Made by a program: the position numbers and the translations under genes. The notes beneath the pieces were generated by a model, which was not told the DNA's origin, ran no database searches, and worked only from the letters and a program-made list of their open reading frames with translations. A stretch of DNA of 64,000 bases. It comes from Merluccius polli. Lineage: Eukaryota; Chordata; Actinopteri; Gadiformes; Merlucciidae. This document shows positions 34,715 to 45,100 of the stretch, piece after piece; the stretch's first letter is position 1; each line of letters opens with the position of its first letter. Location of the stretch: NCBI GenBank assembly GCA_030340625.1, contig JAOPHQ010001136.1, positions 186,001-250,000 on the forward strand, given 5' to 3'.

Positions 34715-35768
34715 CAGTGTTTCCCATTAATTACTTAGACTGTGGCGGCCCGCCATGGTCTAATTTGTCCCGCCACAGTCTCAGAATGAACAGAAAAGAA
34801 TTCTTACACTTCTCATAATAACATAATTAAGATCTGTAACTTGTGTTTCTCGCCGCTGCTTCAGCAAAGCATCTCTCACACCCAGTCAGCTGGCTCTGCC
34901 CCTCCCCTCCCCTCCTCGCTGTACGCGGCGCGCGCACACTCAGACCGTCACCGGGGCTTCAGAGTATATGTCCGAGGAGAGCAGCCCTCTCCCGGACACA
35001 CGCTAGCTTTTACCGCCGTGTTTTTTTTTTTAATCCGCACTTCCAGACCGTCACCGGGGCTTCAGAGTAATGTGTCCGAGGAGAGCAGCCCTCTCCCGGA
35101 CTCACTCGCTAGCTTTAACCGCTGTTTTATCCCGCTTCTGGTACTTTACTGGCTTTGACATTTTCTTCTTCTCACTAACATTCAGATGTTAAAATCAAAT
35201 AAAACGCCAACAGTAAAAAGGGCTAGCTAGGTTAGCTAGGCCAAGTCAATAGCTGTCGCCGTCAGTTCCTACCACTGCTAGCGGCTTTTCCGACAAGCGG
35301 AAGCACCTGGCTGCCCGCCTGGCTGCCTACCTGAGGGTCTCATCAATGGGTCCAGAGGCATTTAATTACCAAAGGGCATTAGAGCTGTTTTTCTCAAAGT
35401 CCAGGAAAATCAAATGTCCGAATTCGGGGTGCAAAGTTTGTAAATAGGGATGATGGGATTAATTATTTTATTTTCTAAAAAATAAACTAGTTCAACACAG
35501 TTAACCACGTTTGCTTAATTTCTTTGATGGCTCAGATGTATGCTCTAGTTGATTTTGTGTTTTCACCATTCGTATCTATACAACCAATGTGTTTATGATT
35601 AAATTGTTCACAAGAGCACACAGGTCTTCATAGATCTAGTCTCTTAATTTTGCTTTCAAAGTGCACCAGATTGATGCATTTAACTTTAAAATGTAAAAAA
35701 AATCTTCCCCCCCTAGAGGGTCCGAGATCCACCCACCATAGTCTCACAAAATGCTGTGGGAAACACTG
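34715..35768. mobile_element. Nonautonomous hAT, TIR CAGTGTTTCCCA
   Basis: Starts CAGTGTTTCCCATTAA and ends TGGGAAACACTG, with further TIR similarity (AGACTGTGGCGG against AGACTATGGTGG). The CAGTGTTTCCC terminus is typical of many animal hATs. Only AGTTG is shared in the flanks, so the target duplication is not clean. It carries two copies of the 115-bp unit and the downstream segment also present in the hAT at 30,486. Confidence 0.78.
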
Positions 35769-35776
35769 AGTTGATA

Positions 35777-36220
35777 AAATCCTTCCTTGACACTTTGTGG
35801 TGGCAAAAAGCTGGGAAACACCACGAACATATTTAGGGCAGCTACAACCTTGCGTATCGCAAGGCACACTGTATTTTTGCTTATATTTTCGGATCACCAA
35901 CTGTATGCAAATATGTACCCTTGGCAAAACATCGCAGTGAAACAGAAACACTGCGCAGTAAGCGCACGGCTTCTTTTTGTAGCATTGCCTACATAAGGTC
36001 CAACAAGGACGATCAAATAGCGAATACCCTCTGATGAGAACCTGTATCTCTCATAAAGAATATCCTCAAGGGATCGGATCTGTCCCGAAAGCGGCGCTCA
36101 GCTTTAAGAAGCCGATCTAATAGGCCATTCACACAATAACTGGAAATACGTAATCGTTGTGAAAGCGGAGTTCCTGTCAGCTGTCAACACATCGGAGAAA
36201 CCATAACCGGGAGAGAAAAT
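35777..36220. other. Region upstream of the nuclease gene
   Basis: Presumed 5' part of the ISL2EU-like transposon. I could not find its terminal inverted repeat. Confidence 0.4.
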
Positions 36221-38727
36221 ATGGATCAGAGAGTCTACACAACTTCGTTAACCGATTTGCCCAGTATTACATTTGCAGATGTAACACGAATCGTGGAGAA
36301 AAACTCCGTCACCAAAAAATCAATAAAGGATACAATTTTTTCCACAAGGAATTTGTCCACAAATATCAAGGTAAGTAGAGAGCGATCAGGCTAACTGTAT
36401 AGTATAGAGGATATAGACTACCTTACTAAAGCATTATAGTCTGCTTTTAATGAAGCATTATGGTATCGATTTGTTCTGTCTATGGTTGTCCAAGTGAACG
36501 TATTGTGTGTAGCGACAATAATGTTAGCCGAATGCTATCATCATCAGTTAACATTTTTCTCTGGCAATGTCTGTGTTTATGTGCATGTGTTTGCGTGTCA
36601 GTATCAAATGTAGTAGACGGGCAGGTTTTTGTGAGGGCTAGATGCTACCCATCTCAGAAGAAAAACGACGAGCGTCACAAACTAGAGGTTTGACCACTGA
36701 GTACACAAGTTCCCTGTTTTTATGGTAGCAACCTGCACTACTTACTGCCGTTGCAGTACTGTTCGCTGCTAGTTGCAGCTCTTTCTGCTGAGTTTCTGCA
36801 CAGCTACAATTTAGAAACACTCACACACACACACACACTCTTGATTGTTTGTGTAGCTTTGCTGGCCACAGGAGTGCTGTGTTTTATATTGATTTGATTA
36901 AAGAGTGACATAAGGTAATCCAGCATAAGTCTGGAAATCTACCTTAATTATGTGCAGGAGCTTTGACTTTTGACTCTTTCTCTTCCATCTCATTTCATAA
37001 GTTATACCTCTACTGCTATTTCAACTCTTTCCATAAACTGTTACTTCCGTTTACCACTGACAGTGATGTACTGTTATGATCAGTGATGTAATGTATACTA
37101 TTCTTATTAGTATTTACCTATGTTTTTTTTGTGTGCAGATGTCACTTGCCACTGACAATGGGTGTCTGATGGCCTTTTCCTGCAGCTGTGTAGCTGGTAA
37201 AGCGTTTTGCAATCATATTGTGGCCCTATTGTACCAGACCGCACATTATTTGCAGCTGGGAGTGAAAGCTGTTCCTCCACCTCTGGCCTGTACAAGCGAT
37301 CTACAGAGATGGCACAGACCGAGAACACAGGTGGGTGTAAGATAAGGTTGTTTATTTAACCTCTTTTTGACATGACTTAAGGATGGATTATTCAAATACT
37401 GCTCCACACACACACACACCTGCCTGGTCCTAATTAGACCACTTCACTTCATTTGATCTGTGCAAGTACTGAAGGAAAATGAAAATTAAGTGGAAGTACG
37501 TAGGCAGGTCAAGCCAGGCTACACACTCAAGATACACACACACAGCGATCATATTTTATTCTGAATTTTAGGGAATCCATCCAGAACTTGTGAGCGATGT
37601 GGTAGTACGAAAGCCAACAACAGGAGGCAAGAGTGGTATTAGGTCCACATTGTTTCAGGCATACTCAGGTTAGGTGACGACTTATGTCCATTTTACTTTT
37701 ACTATGAAATCAAAATGTTGAATTAAATGGTTGACTTACTGTATCTTTTCTTTCTTTAGGACCTTTTCCTGACCCTGACTTGATGGCTGCTGGAGCCAAG
37801 CTGCGCGAGGTGCAACCCCAGCCTCTCATTGCCCTTGTGTTGGACGGCTTGTCTGACATACGGCTGACTCCATCCAAATTTGGCCCTGTTCCACATGGAT
37901 CCCCCTTGTCATACCATTGCCCACCTCCACTGGAAACATCCAATGACATTATCCTACACCATTTGGCTCCTGAATTCCCAGCCCTTCCTCTTCCTTTACA
38001 TCAGAATCATTTATCTAACCTGGACTTTGTGCCAACATTGCACCAGCAACTGCACCTACACTCATTGCAAGTATCACCACAAATGGCCAGTGAAATTGAA
38101 AAGGAAACCAGGCAGCAGTCCAAATGTCCTGCGTGGGTGCAGTTACGCCATCCACGGTTAACTGCCAGTCGCTTTCGTGAGGCCTGCGCTTCCTGGGAAG
38201 GAAAAGCAGATCCAGCGGCTGCAGCAAAGGCCCTTGCTGGCCAAATGATAAGAGGCTCCAGAAAGCAAACAGCGGCAATGACACAAGGTCTACAAATGGA
38301 GTCAGAAGTCCTGACCAATTATGCGGAGTTTATGCGAGTTAATGTGCTGTCTGTTGGCTTTGTGATACCCCCAGAAGCACCACATCTTGGGGCTAGTCCA
38401 GACGGTAGGATCTATGACCCTTCAGAGTCACCGCCGTTTGGACTTGTGGAAGTGAAGAGCACCACCAAACACGATGCTTCACAGGTTGCGCACCTTAAGC
38501 GGGAAAATGGGTATGTCAGCCTGAGGCAGTCTCACCGATACTACTGGCAGGTTCAGGGCCAATTAGCAGTAACTGGCCTTGAGTGGTGTGACTTTGTCAC
38601 GGACACTGAATCAAATTTATATATTGAAAGAATTTGGCGAAATGATTCATTCATACTCAAAATGAAAAACAAATTAGACCTTTTCTATTACAACACATAC
38701 ATGGATGTGTACTTGGAATCACACTGA
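36221..38727 (+). CDS. SWIM/YqaJ-type nuclease of ISL2EU-like transposon, about five exons
   Basis: Probable exons: 36,221-36,370 (50 codons, donor AAG/GTAAGT); a second near 36,610-36,686 (VDGQVFVRARCYPSQKK), whose acceptor phase does not fit exon 1, so an exon may be missing; 37,139-37,330; 37,572-37,668; and 37,760-38,727. The last three joins keep frame. Exon 3 carries CSCVAGKAFCNHIVALL, a SWIM zinc motif. The last exon has the YqaJ/lambda-exonuclease fold signatures GASPDG (Asp), GLVEVKST (Glu-x-Lys) and HRYYWQVQGQL (Gln), all intact. Family knowledge suggests a DNA nuclease that assists transposition; its substrate is unknown. No stop or frameshift is seen in the last three exons, so this gene may still be functional. 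Confidence 0.75.
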
Positions 38728-39232
38728 GCTGTCCTGGACTCTCATTAGATCATCAATCAATCAGTTAAATGAACCAATCAATCAGTTAGACCTTTTGTAC
38801 AACTACACATGGATGTGTACACAATTACACTTAAGTGTCCAGGGGGGTGTTCCAGAAAGCGGGTTATGTCGAAACTCTGTGTCTGTTAACCCTGAGATGA
38901 GGGAAACGCTGAGTTTTCCGTTCCAGAAAGAGAGGTCACTTAAACCCTGGGATTGCTTCAAGGACACTGAAGCTAGTAGACGCTTCGCTCTTCGCTCTCC
39001 GCTCTTACTTTCTTACTTTTCTTGTAATCCTGTCCTTTTGCTACAAAATGTATGGAAAGCGGGTCCTGGATACTTTTAAATCACTGGGAGCTTAATTTAG
39101 GAAAGTATCTGAAGGCTACCACTATTATTTAAACCCTTTTTACTTTGTGAGTGTGGCCTATCAGCAGCATAAGCCTGCACTATATTGACTGGGTTTGTGG
39201 AGCTCAGCTAAGCTAAGCTAATTAGCAACAAG

Positions 39233-39484
39233 ATGCCTCTAATTAGCTACGACGATATGCCTCCCTTTTCCACGGCTGACTACCACAAACTTCTCCAGAA
39301 GATAGCAGTACTGGAGACGAAAGTTCTGCGACTCGAAGTCAACGTGGAGGTAAATGGTCAATATGGGAATGAAACCACTCTACCGATGACCCAAATCAGC
39401 GGAAAGGAGCAGGCTAACAGACAAATGCCTTGTGCAAAGCCACAGCATAATTCATGGAAAGATAAATCGCCTCCCTCAGGATAG
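39233..39484 (+). pseudogene. L2 ORF1, N-terminal part before the insert
   Basis: Begins MPLISYDDMPPF. YHKLLQKIAVLETKVLRLE has heptad-like hydrophobics and is probably the short coiled coil that trimerises or multimerises ORF1p. A Pro/Gln/Ser-rich linker follows. The frame ends in foreign sequence four bases after the 8-bp duplication TCCCTCAG at 39,472-39,479. Its continuation lies from about 44,974 onward (the acidic/Trp segment TCDDTEWPALPS before the frame at 45,101). Simple removal of insert and one TSD leaves a +1 frame difference, so at least one further indel exists. Confidence 0.7.
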
Positions 39485-39584
39485 CTAGGGATCCGGGACT
39501 CGGTCTCCACAACTGGGCACCCATTCCCGAGACCGCCACCAGATGGCATTTCAAGTGCCCCGACCGGGTGCCCCGATGCGAGGT

Positions 39585-40440
39585 CACGCTTTGGGGCACT
39601 TTGGAGTAAATACGGGGCACTTTTAACAGAACTCGGCCGCGATTGGCCGGAGGTGTCCCGGGGCCACGCCCCTTCGCTTTGGGGCACTTTGGAGTAAATA
39701 CGGGGCACTTTTAACAGAACTTCGCCGCGATTGGCCGGAGGTGTCCCGGGGCCACGCCCCTTCACTTTGGGGCACTTTGGAGTAAATACGGGGCACTTTT
39801 AACAGAACTTCGCCGCGATTGGCCGGAGGCGTCCCGGGGCCACGCCCCTTCACTTTGGGGCACTTTGGAGTAAATACGGGGCACTTTTAACAGAACTTCG
39901 CCGCGATTGGCCGGAGGTGTCCCGGGGCCACGCCCCTTCACTTTGGGGCACTTTGGAGTAAATACGGGGCACTTTTAACAGAACTTCGCCGCGATTGGCC
40001 GGAGGCGTCCCGGGGCCACGCCCCTTCACTTTGGGGCACTTTGGAGTAAATACGGGGCACTTTTAACAGAACTTCGCCGTGATTGGCCGGAGGTGTCCCG
40101 GGGCCACGCCCCTTCACTTTGGGGCACTTTGGAGTAAATACGGGGCACTTTTAACAGAACTTCGCCGTGATTGGCCGGAGGTGTCCCGGGGCCACGCCCC
40201 TTCACTTTGGGGCACTTTGGAGTAAATATGGGGCACTTTTAACAGAACTTCGCCGTGATTGGCCGGAGGTGTCCCGGGGCCACGCCCCTTCACTTTGGGG
40301 CACTTTGGAGTAAATACGGGGCACTTTTAACAGAACTTCGCCGTGATTGGCCGGAGGTGTCCCGGGGCCACGCCCCTTCACTTTGGGGCACTTTGGAGTA
40401 AATACGGGGCACTTTTAACAGAACTTCGCCGGAATGGCCG
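39585..40440 (+). repeat. Direct array of the 88-bp unit, about 10 copies
   Basis: Copies begin every 88 bp (39,673, 39,761, 39,849 ... 40,377). Each has GGGGCACTTTGGAGTAAATA, then CGGGGCACTTTTAACAGAAC, then GATTGGCCGGAG, then GGGGCCACGCCCC. Copies differ by few substitutions. Confidence 0.95.
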
Positions 40441-40454
40441 GAGGTGTTTACTAC

Positions 40455-40700
40455 GGCCGCAAAAGTGTCCGAAAATGAAGGAGTAAATTTGGGACACTTT
40501 TCTTTCTACGCAAAAGTGTCCGAAAATGAAGGAGTAAATTTGGGACACTTCTCTGCACAAAAGTGTCCGAAAATGAAGGAGTAAATTTGGGACACTTTTC
40601 TTTCTACGCAAAAGTGTCCGAAAATGAAGAAGTAAATTTGGGACACTTTTCTCTAGGCAAAAGTGTCCGAAAATGAAGGAGTAAATTTGGGACACTTTTT
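40455..40700. repeat. Tandem ~50-65-bp unit with GTGTCC...GGGACAC hairpin
   Basis: Repeats of AAAAGTGTCCGAAAATGAAG and GAGTAAATTTGGGACACTTTT joined by short variable spacers (TTCTTTCTACGC, CTCTGCAC, CTCTAGGC). More copies lie at 41,698-42,095 and 43,098-43,200 between the long repeats. The frames on minus (LLLHFRTLLRRKKS-like) are repeat artefacts. Confidence 0.95.
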
Positions 40701-43700
40701 TGGGTCAGGTCAGCCATGACCTTTGACACACTGCCTCTTTTTTACTGTCTATTTCAGCATAATTCCTAAACGCTTTAAGCCAGGAGTCTGAAAACTGGGT
40801 GTGCGTCTCAGGAGCAAAGGCTCATCCACGGTCTAGAGTTTCAGACCCGTGCGGCCTTCCCAAGTGTCATAGGTCAGCCATGACCTTTGACACACGGCCT
40901 CTTTTTTACTGTCTATTTCAGCATAATTCCTAAACGCTTTAAGCCAGGAGTCTGAAAACTGGGTGTGCGTCTCAGGAGCAAAGGCTCATCCACGGTCAAG
41001 AGTTTCAGACCCGTGCGGCCTTCCCAAGTGTCAAAGGTCAGCCATAGTAAAATTGGGACACTTTCCAATTGAGAGAAGTGCCCCAAAATGAAGTGAGGTC
41101 AAAAAGGTCACCCAAGGTCAGGAAAGCTTTTGGAGGCTAATTTCTGCCAGATTTTTGACTATGTCGTGCGCCAGAGGACCTTCAGCTAGGATCTTTTCGC
41201 CACGTTGCGATACGACCACCACAGAGCTACTTGGCTTTGCTGTTGGTCTACAGAGTTGGGACTCTGGGAGACTGATCAGGGCCTCATGGGAGGGCCGCAG
41301 GCCAAATTTGACGTGGTTCGGTCCATTTTTGCGGCAACGGCGAGCACTCAAAGGGAGGAAAAGGCGAGCGATCAAAGCCCCGCCCATCGAAAAGTACAGG
41401 TCCGAGCGGCACGGTTCGGACGTCCGTCCGCTCGACTAGAGCCCCCGAACGACATATAAAAAATTCAGACTCCTGCGACCTCTAGAAAAAAAAATCCTCC
41501 AACATAAACACTCTGACCAAAGGGTGTTAGAGGCCTTGAGTCTGACAGGCTTCTGTGTGGATTTTATGGGAAAAGAGCAAAAAAAAAATCCAGAGGATTT
41601 TGGGGATTTTTCTTTACAGATTATCGTTCAGTGGCTCTGGAGGACCCTCTGTTGCGAATCTGGTAGCCCTGGGGTCAAAGGTCGCCGCATGGCGACACTT
41701 TTCTTTCTACGCAAAAGTGTCCGAAAATGAAGGGCTAAATTTGGGACACTTTTCTCTGCACAAAAGTGTCCGAAAATGAAGGAGTAAATTTGGGACACTT
41801 TTCTTTCTACGCAAAAGTGTCCGAAAATGAAGGAGTACATTTGGGACATTTTTCTCTGAACAAAAGTGTCCGAAAATGAAGGAGTAAATTTGGGACACTT
41901 TTCTCTAGGCAAAAGTGTCCGAAAATGAAGAAGTAAATTTGGGACACCTTTTTTGCACAAAAGTGTCCGAAAATGAAGGAGTAAATTTGGGACACTTTTC
42001 TTTCTACGCAAAAGTGTCCGAAAACGAAGGAGTAAATTTGGGACATTTTTCTCTGAACAAAAGTGTCCGAAAATGAAGGAGTAAATTTGGGACACTTTTT
42101 TGGGTCAGGTCAGCCATGACCTTTGACACACTGCCTCTTTTTTACTGTCTATTTCAGCATAATTCCTAAACGCTTTAAGCCAGGAGTCTGAAAACTGGGT
42201 GTGCGTCTCAGGAGCAAAGGCTCATCCACGGTCTAGAGTTTCAGACCCGTGCGGCCTTCCCAAGTGTCATAGGTCAGCCATGACCTTTGACACACGGCCT
42301 CTTTTTTACTGTCTATTTCAGCATAATTCCTAAACGCTTTAAGCCAGGAGTCTGAAAACTGGGTGTGCGTCTCAGGAGCAAAGGCTCATCCACGGTCAAG
42401 AGTTTCAGACCCGTGCGGCCTTCCCAAGTGTCAAAGGTCAGCCATAGTAAAATTGGGACACTTTCCAATTGAGAGAAGTGCCCCAAAATGAAGTGAGGTC
42501 AAAAAGGTCACCCAAGGTCAGGAAAGCTTTTGGAGGCTAATTTCTGCCAGATTTTTGACTATGTCGTGCGCCAGAGGACCTTCAGCTAGGATCTTTTCGC
42601 CACGTTGCGATACGACCACCACAGAGCTACTTGGCTTTGCTGTTGGTCTACAGAGTTGGGACTCTGGGAGACTGATCAGGGCCTCATGGGAGGGCCGCAG
42701 GCCAAATTTGACGTGGTTCGGTCCATTTTTGTGGCAACGGCGAGCACTCAAAGGGAGGAAAAGGCGAGCGATCAAAGCCCCGCCCATCGAAAAGTACAGG
42801 TCCGAGCGGCACGGTTCGGACGTCCGTCCGCTCGACTAGAGCCCCCGAACGACATATAAAAAATTCAGACTCCTGCGACCTCTAGAAAAAAAAATCCTCC
42901 AACATAAACACTCTGACCAAAGGGTGTTAGAGGCCTTGAGTCTGACAGGCTTCTGTGTGGATTTTATGGGAAAAGAGCAAAAAAAAAATCCAGAGGATTT
43001 TGGGGATTTTTCTTTACAGATTATCGTTCAGTGGCTCTGGAGGACCCTCTGTTGCGAATCTGGTAGCCCTGGGGTCAAAGGTCGCCGCATGGCGACACTT
43101 TTCTTTCTACGCAAAAGTGTCCGAAAATGAAGGAGTAAATTTGGGACACTTTTCTCTAGGCAAAAGTGTCCGAAAATGAAGGAGTAAATTTGGGACACTT
43201 TTTTGGGTCAGGTCAGGCATGACCTTTGACACACTGCCTCTTTTTTACTGTCTATTTCAGCATAATTCCTAAACGCTTTAAGCCAGGAGTCTGAAAACTG
43301 GGTGTGCGTCTCAGGAGCAAAGGCTCATCCACGGTCTAGAGTTTCAGACCCGTGCGGCCTTCCCAAGTGTCATAGGTCAGCCATGACCTTTGACACACGG
43401 CCTCTTTTTTACTGTCTATTTCAGCATAATTTCTAAACGCTTTAAGCCAGGAGTCTGAAAACTGGGTGTGCGTCTCAGGAGCAAAGGCTCATCCACGGTC
43501 AAGAGTTTCAGACCCGTGCGGCCTTCCCAAGTGTCAAAGGTCAGCCATAGTAAAATTGGGACACTTTCCAATTGAGAGAAGTGCCCCAAAATGAAGTGAG
43601 GTCAAAAAGGTCACCCAAGGTCAGGAAAGCTTTTGGAGGCTAATTTCTGCCAGATTTTTGACTATGTCGTGCGCCAGAGGACCTTCAGCTAGGATCTTTT

Positions 43701-43975
43701 CGCCACGTTGCGATACGACCACCACAGAGCTACTTGGCTTTGCTGTTGGTCTACAGAGTTGGGACTCTGGGAGACTGATCAGGGCCTCATGGGAGGGCCG
43801 CAGGCCAAAGTTAACGTGGTTCGGTCCATTTTTGCGGCAACGGCGAGCACTCAAAGGGAGGAAAAGGCGAGCGATCAAAGCCCCGCCCATCGAAAAGTAC
43901 AGGTCCGAGCGGCACGGTTCAGACGTCCGTCCGCTCGTCTAGAGCCCCCGAACGACATATTAAAGATTCAGACTC
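40701..43975. repeat. Three tandem long repeats (higher-order units)
   Basis: Copies: 40,701-41,697, 42,096-43,097 and 43,201-43,975 (the last lacks its end). Each begins with two imperfect 160-bp subrepeats (GGTCAGCCATGACCTTTGACAC ... CCTAAACGCTTTAAGCC), then a segment rich in AGGTCA, then a unique 600-bp part. By eye they differ at a handful of positions (for example TTTGCGGCAA / TTTGTGGCAA; GCCAAATTTGACG / GCCAAAGTTAACG). The same 89-codon frame is open on minus in all three, and has no recognised domain. Confidence 0.93.
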
Positions 43976-43984
43976 GAATCTGGT

Positions 43985-44690
43985 GGCCCTGGGGTCAATC
44001 TGTTAAAAGTGCCCTGTATTTACTCCAAAGTGCCCCAAAGCGAAGGGGCGTGGCCCCGGGACACCTCCTGCCAATCCCGGCGAAGTTCAGTTAAAAGTGC
44101 CCCGAATTTACTCCAAAGTGCCCCACAGTGAATGGGGCGTGGCCCCGGGACACCTCCTGCCAGTCCCGGCGAAGTTCAGTTAAAAGTGCCCCGTATTTAC
44201 TCCAAAGTGCCCCAAAGTGAATGGGGCGTGGCCCCGGGACACCTCCGGCCAATCACGGCGAAGTTCTGTTAAAAGTGCCCCGAATTTACTCCAAAGTGCC
44301 CCAAAGTGAATGGGGCGTGGCCCCGGGACACCTCCTGCCAGTCCCGGCGAAGTTCAGTTAAAAGTGCCCCGTATTTACTCCAAAGTGCCCCAAAGTGAAT
44401 GGGGCGTGGCCCCGGGACACCTCCGGCCAATCACGGCGAAGTTCTGTTAAAAGTGCCCCGTATTTACTCCAAAGTGCCCCAAAGTGAATGGGGCGTGGCC
44501 CCGGGACACCTCCTGCCAGTCCCGGCGAAGTTCAGTTAAAAGTGCCCCGTATTTACTCCAAAGTGCCCCAAAGTGAATGGGGCGTGGCCCCGGGACACCT
44601 CCGGCCAATCACGGCGAAGTTCTGTTAAAAGTGCCCCGTATTTACTCCAAAGTGCCCCAAAGTGAATGGGGCGTGGCCCTAAGTGAAGGG
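43985..44690 (-). repeat. Inverse array of the 88-bp unit, about 8 copies
   Basis: Reverse-complement copies of the unit at 39,585-40,440, slightly more diverged (CCTGCCAGTCCCGGCG alternates with CCGGCCAATCACGGCG). It pairs with the left array as a very large inverted repeat. Confidence 0.94.
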
Positions 44691-45100
44691 GCCTGAAAGC
44701 CTGGGTGGCTTACCTGAGGAGAAAACAGAAAAGAGTCAATGTTGGGCTGAGAGTGCCCCCCGATGTAAAAGTTATGTCTGCACAGTCCAGGACCCCAAAA
44801 ATACCACGGGGCTCCGACTCTGATTTCAGAAGCGGGCCCTTTTTCTCAATTTGGGGCAAAAGTGCCCCTTTCTGAGGTCAGAATGGGGGCCCAATTTCCA
44901 TTGGGGTCTCTTTTCGCACAAAGTATACCCGAAATGACCAATTTAGTATACCCAAATTTACCTCTTCCCTCAGATATGGGAAGACGGTTAACAAGCAGAA
45001 CCCAGCACCTGAGACTTGTGATGATACTGAGTGGCCTGCACTGCCGTCACACAGGAGGGACTCTTCAACCCCAGTACCAAGGAGAAAACAGCCGTGGAAT

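Larger units (their letters stand above)
39480..44965. mobile_element. 5.5-kb element of inverted satellite arrays, unknown class
   Basis: Flanked by TCCCTCAG on both sides (39,472-39,479 and 44,966-44,973) inside L2 ORF1. Order: a unique left end; about ten direct 88-bp units (39,585-40,440); short hairpin-like units of about 50-65 bp; three long repeats of 1.1-1.4 kb; about eight 88-bp units in inverse orientation (43,985-44,690); and a unique right end. The two termini do not match each other. I recognise no transposase, and no frame in it has a known domain. Confidence 0.75.

Noticed and set aside
34841..35158. 105-codon frame through the 115-bp units of the 34.7-kb hAT
   Set aside because: Produced by the duplicated unit; the predicted protein simply repeats PSPGLQS...EESSPLPDS.
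40378..42095. Minus-strand frames of 105-155 codons repeating LLLHFRTLLRRKKSVPN
   Set aside because: They follow the ~50-65-bp tandem unit exactly and change with the spacers; not a repeat protein.
39480..44965. Assignment of the inverted-array element to hAT on the strength of its 8-bp duplication
   Set aside because: Its two ends are not inverted repeats and do not look like hAT termini, and other superfamilies also give 8-bp duplications.
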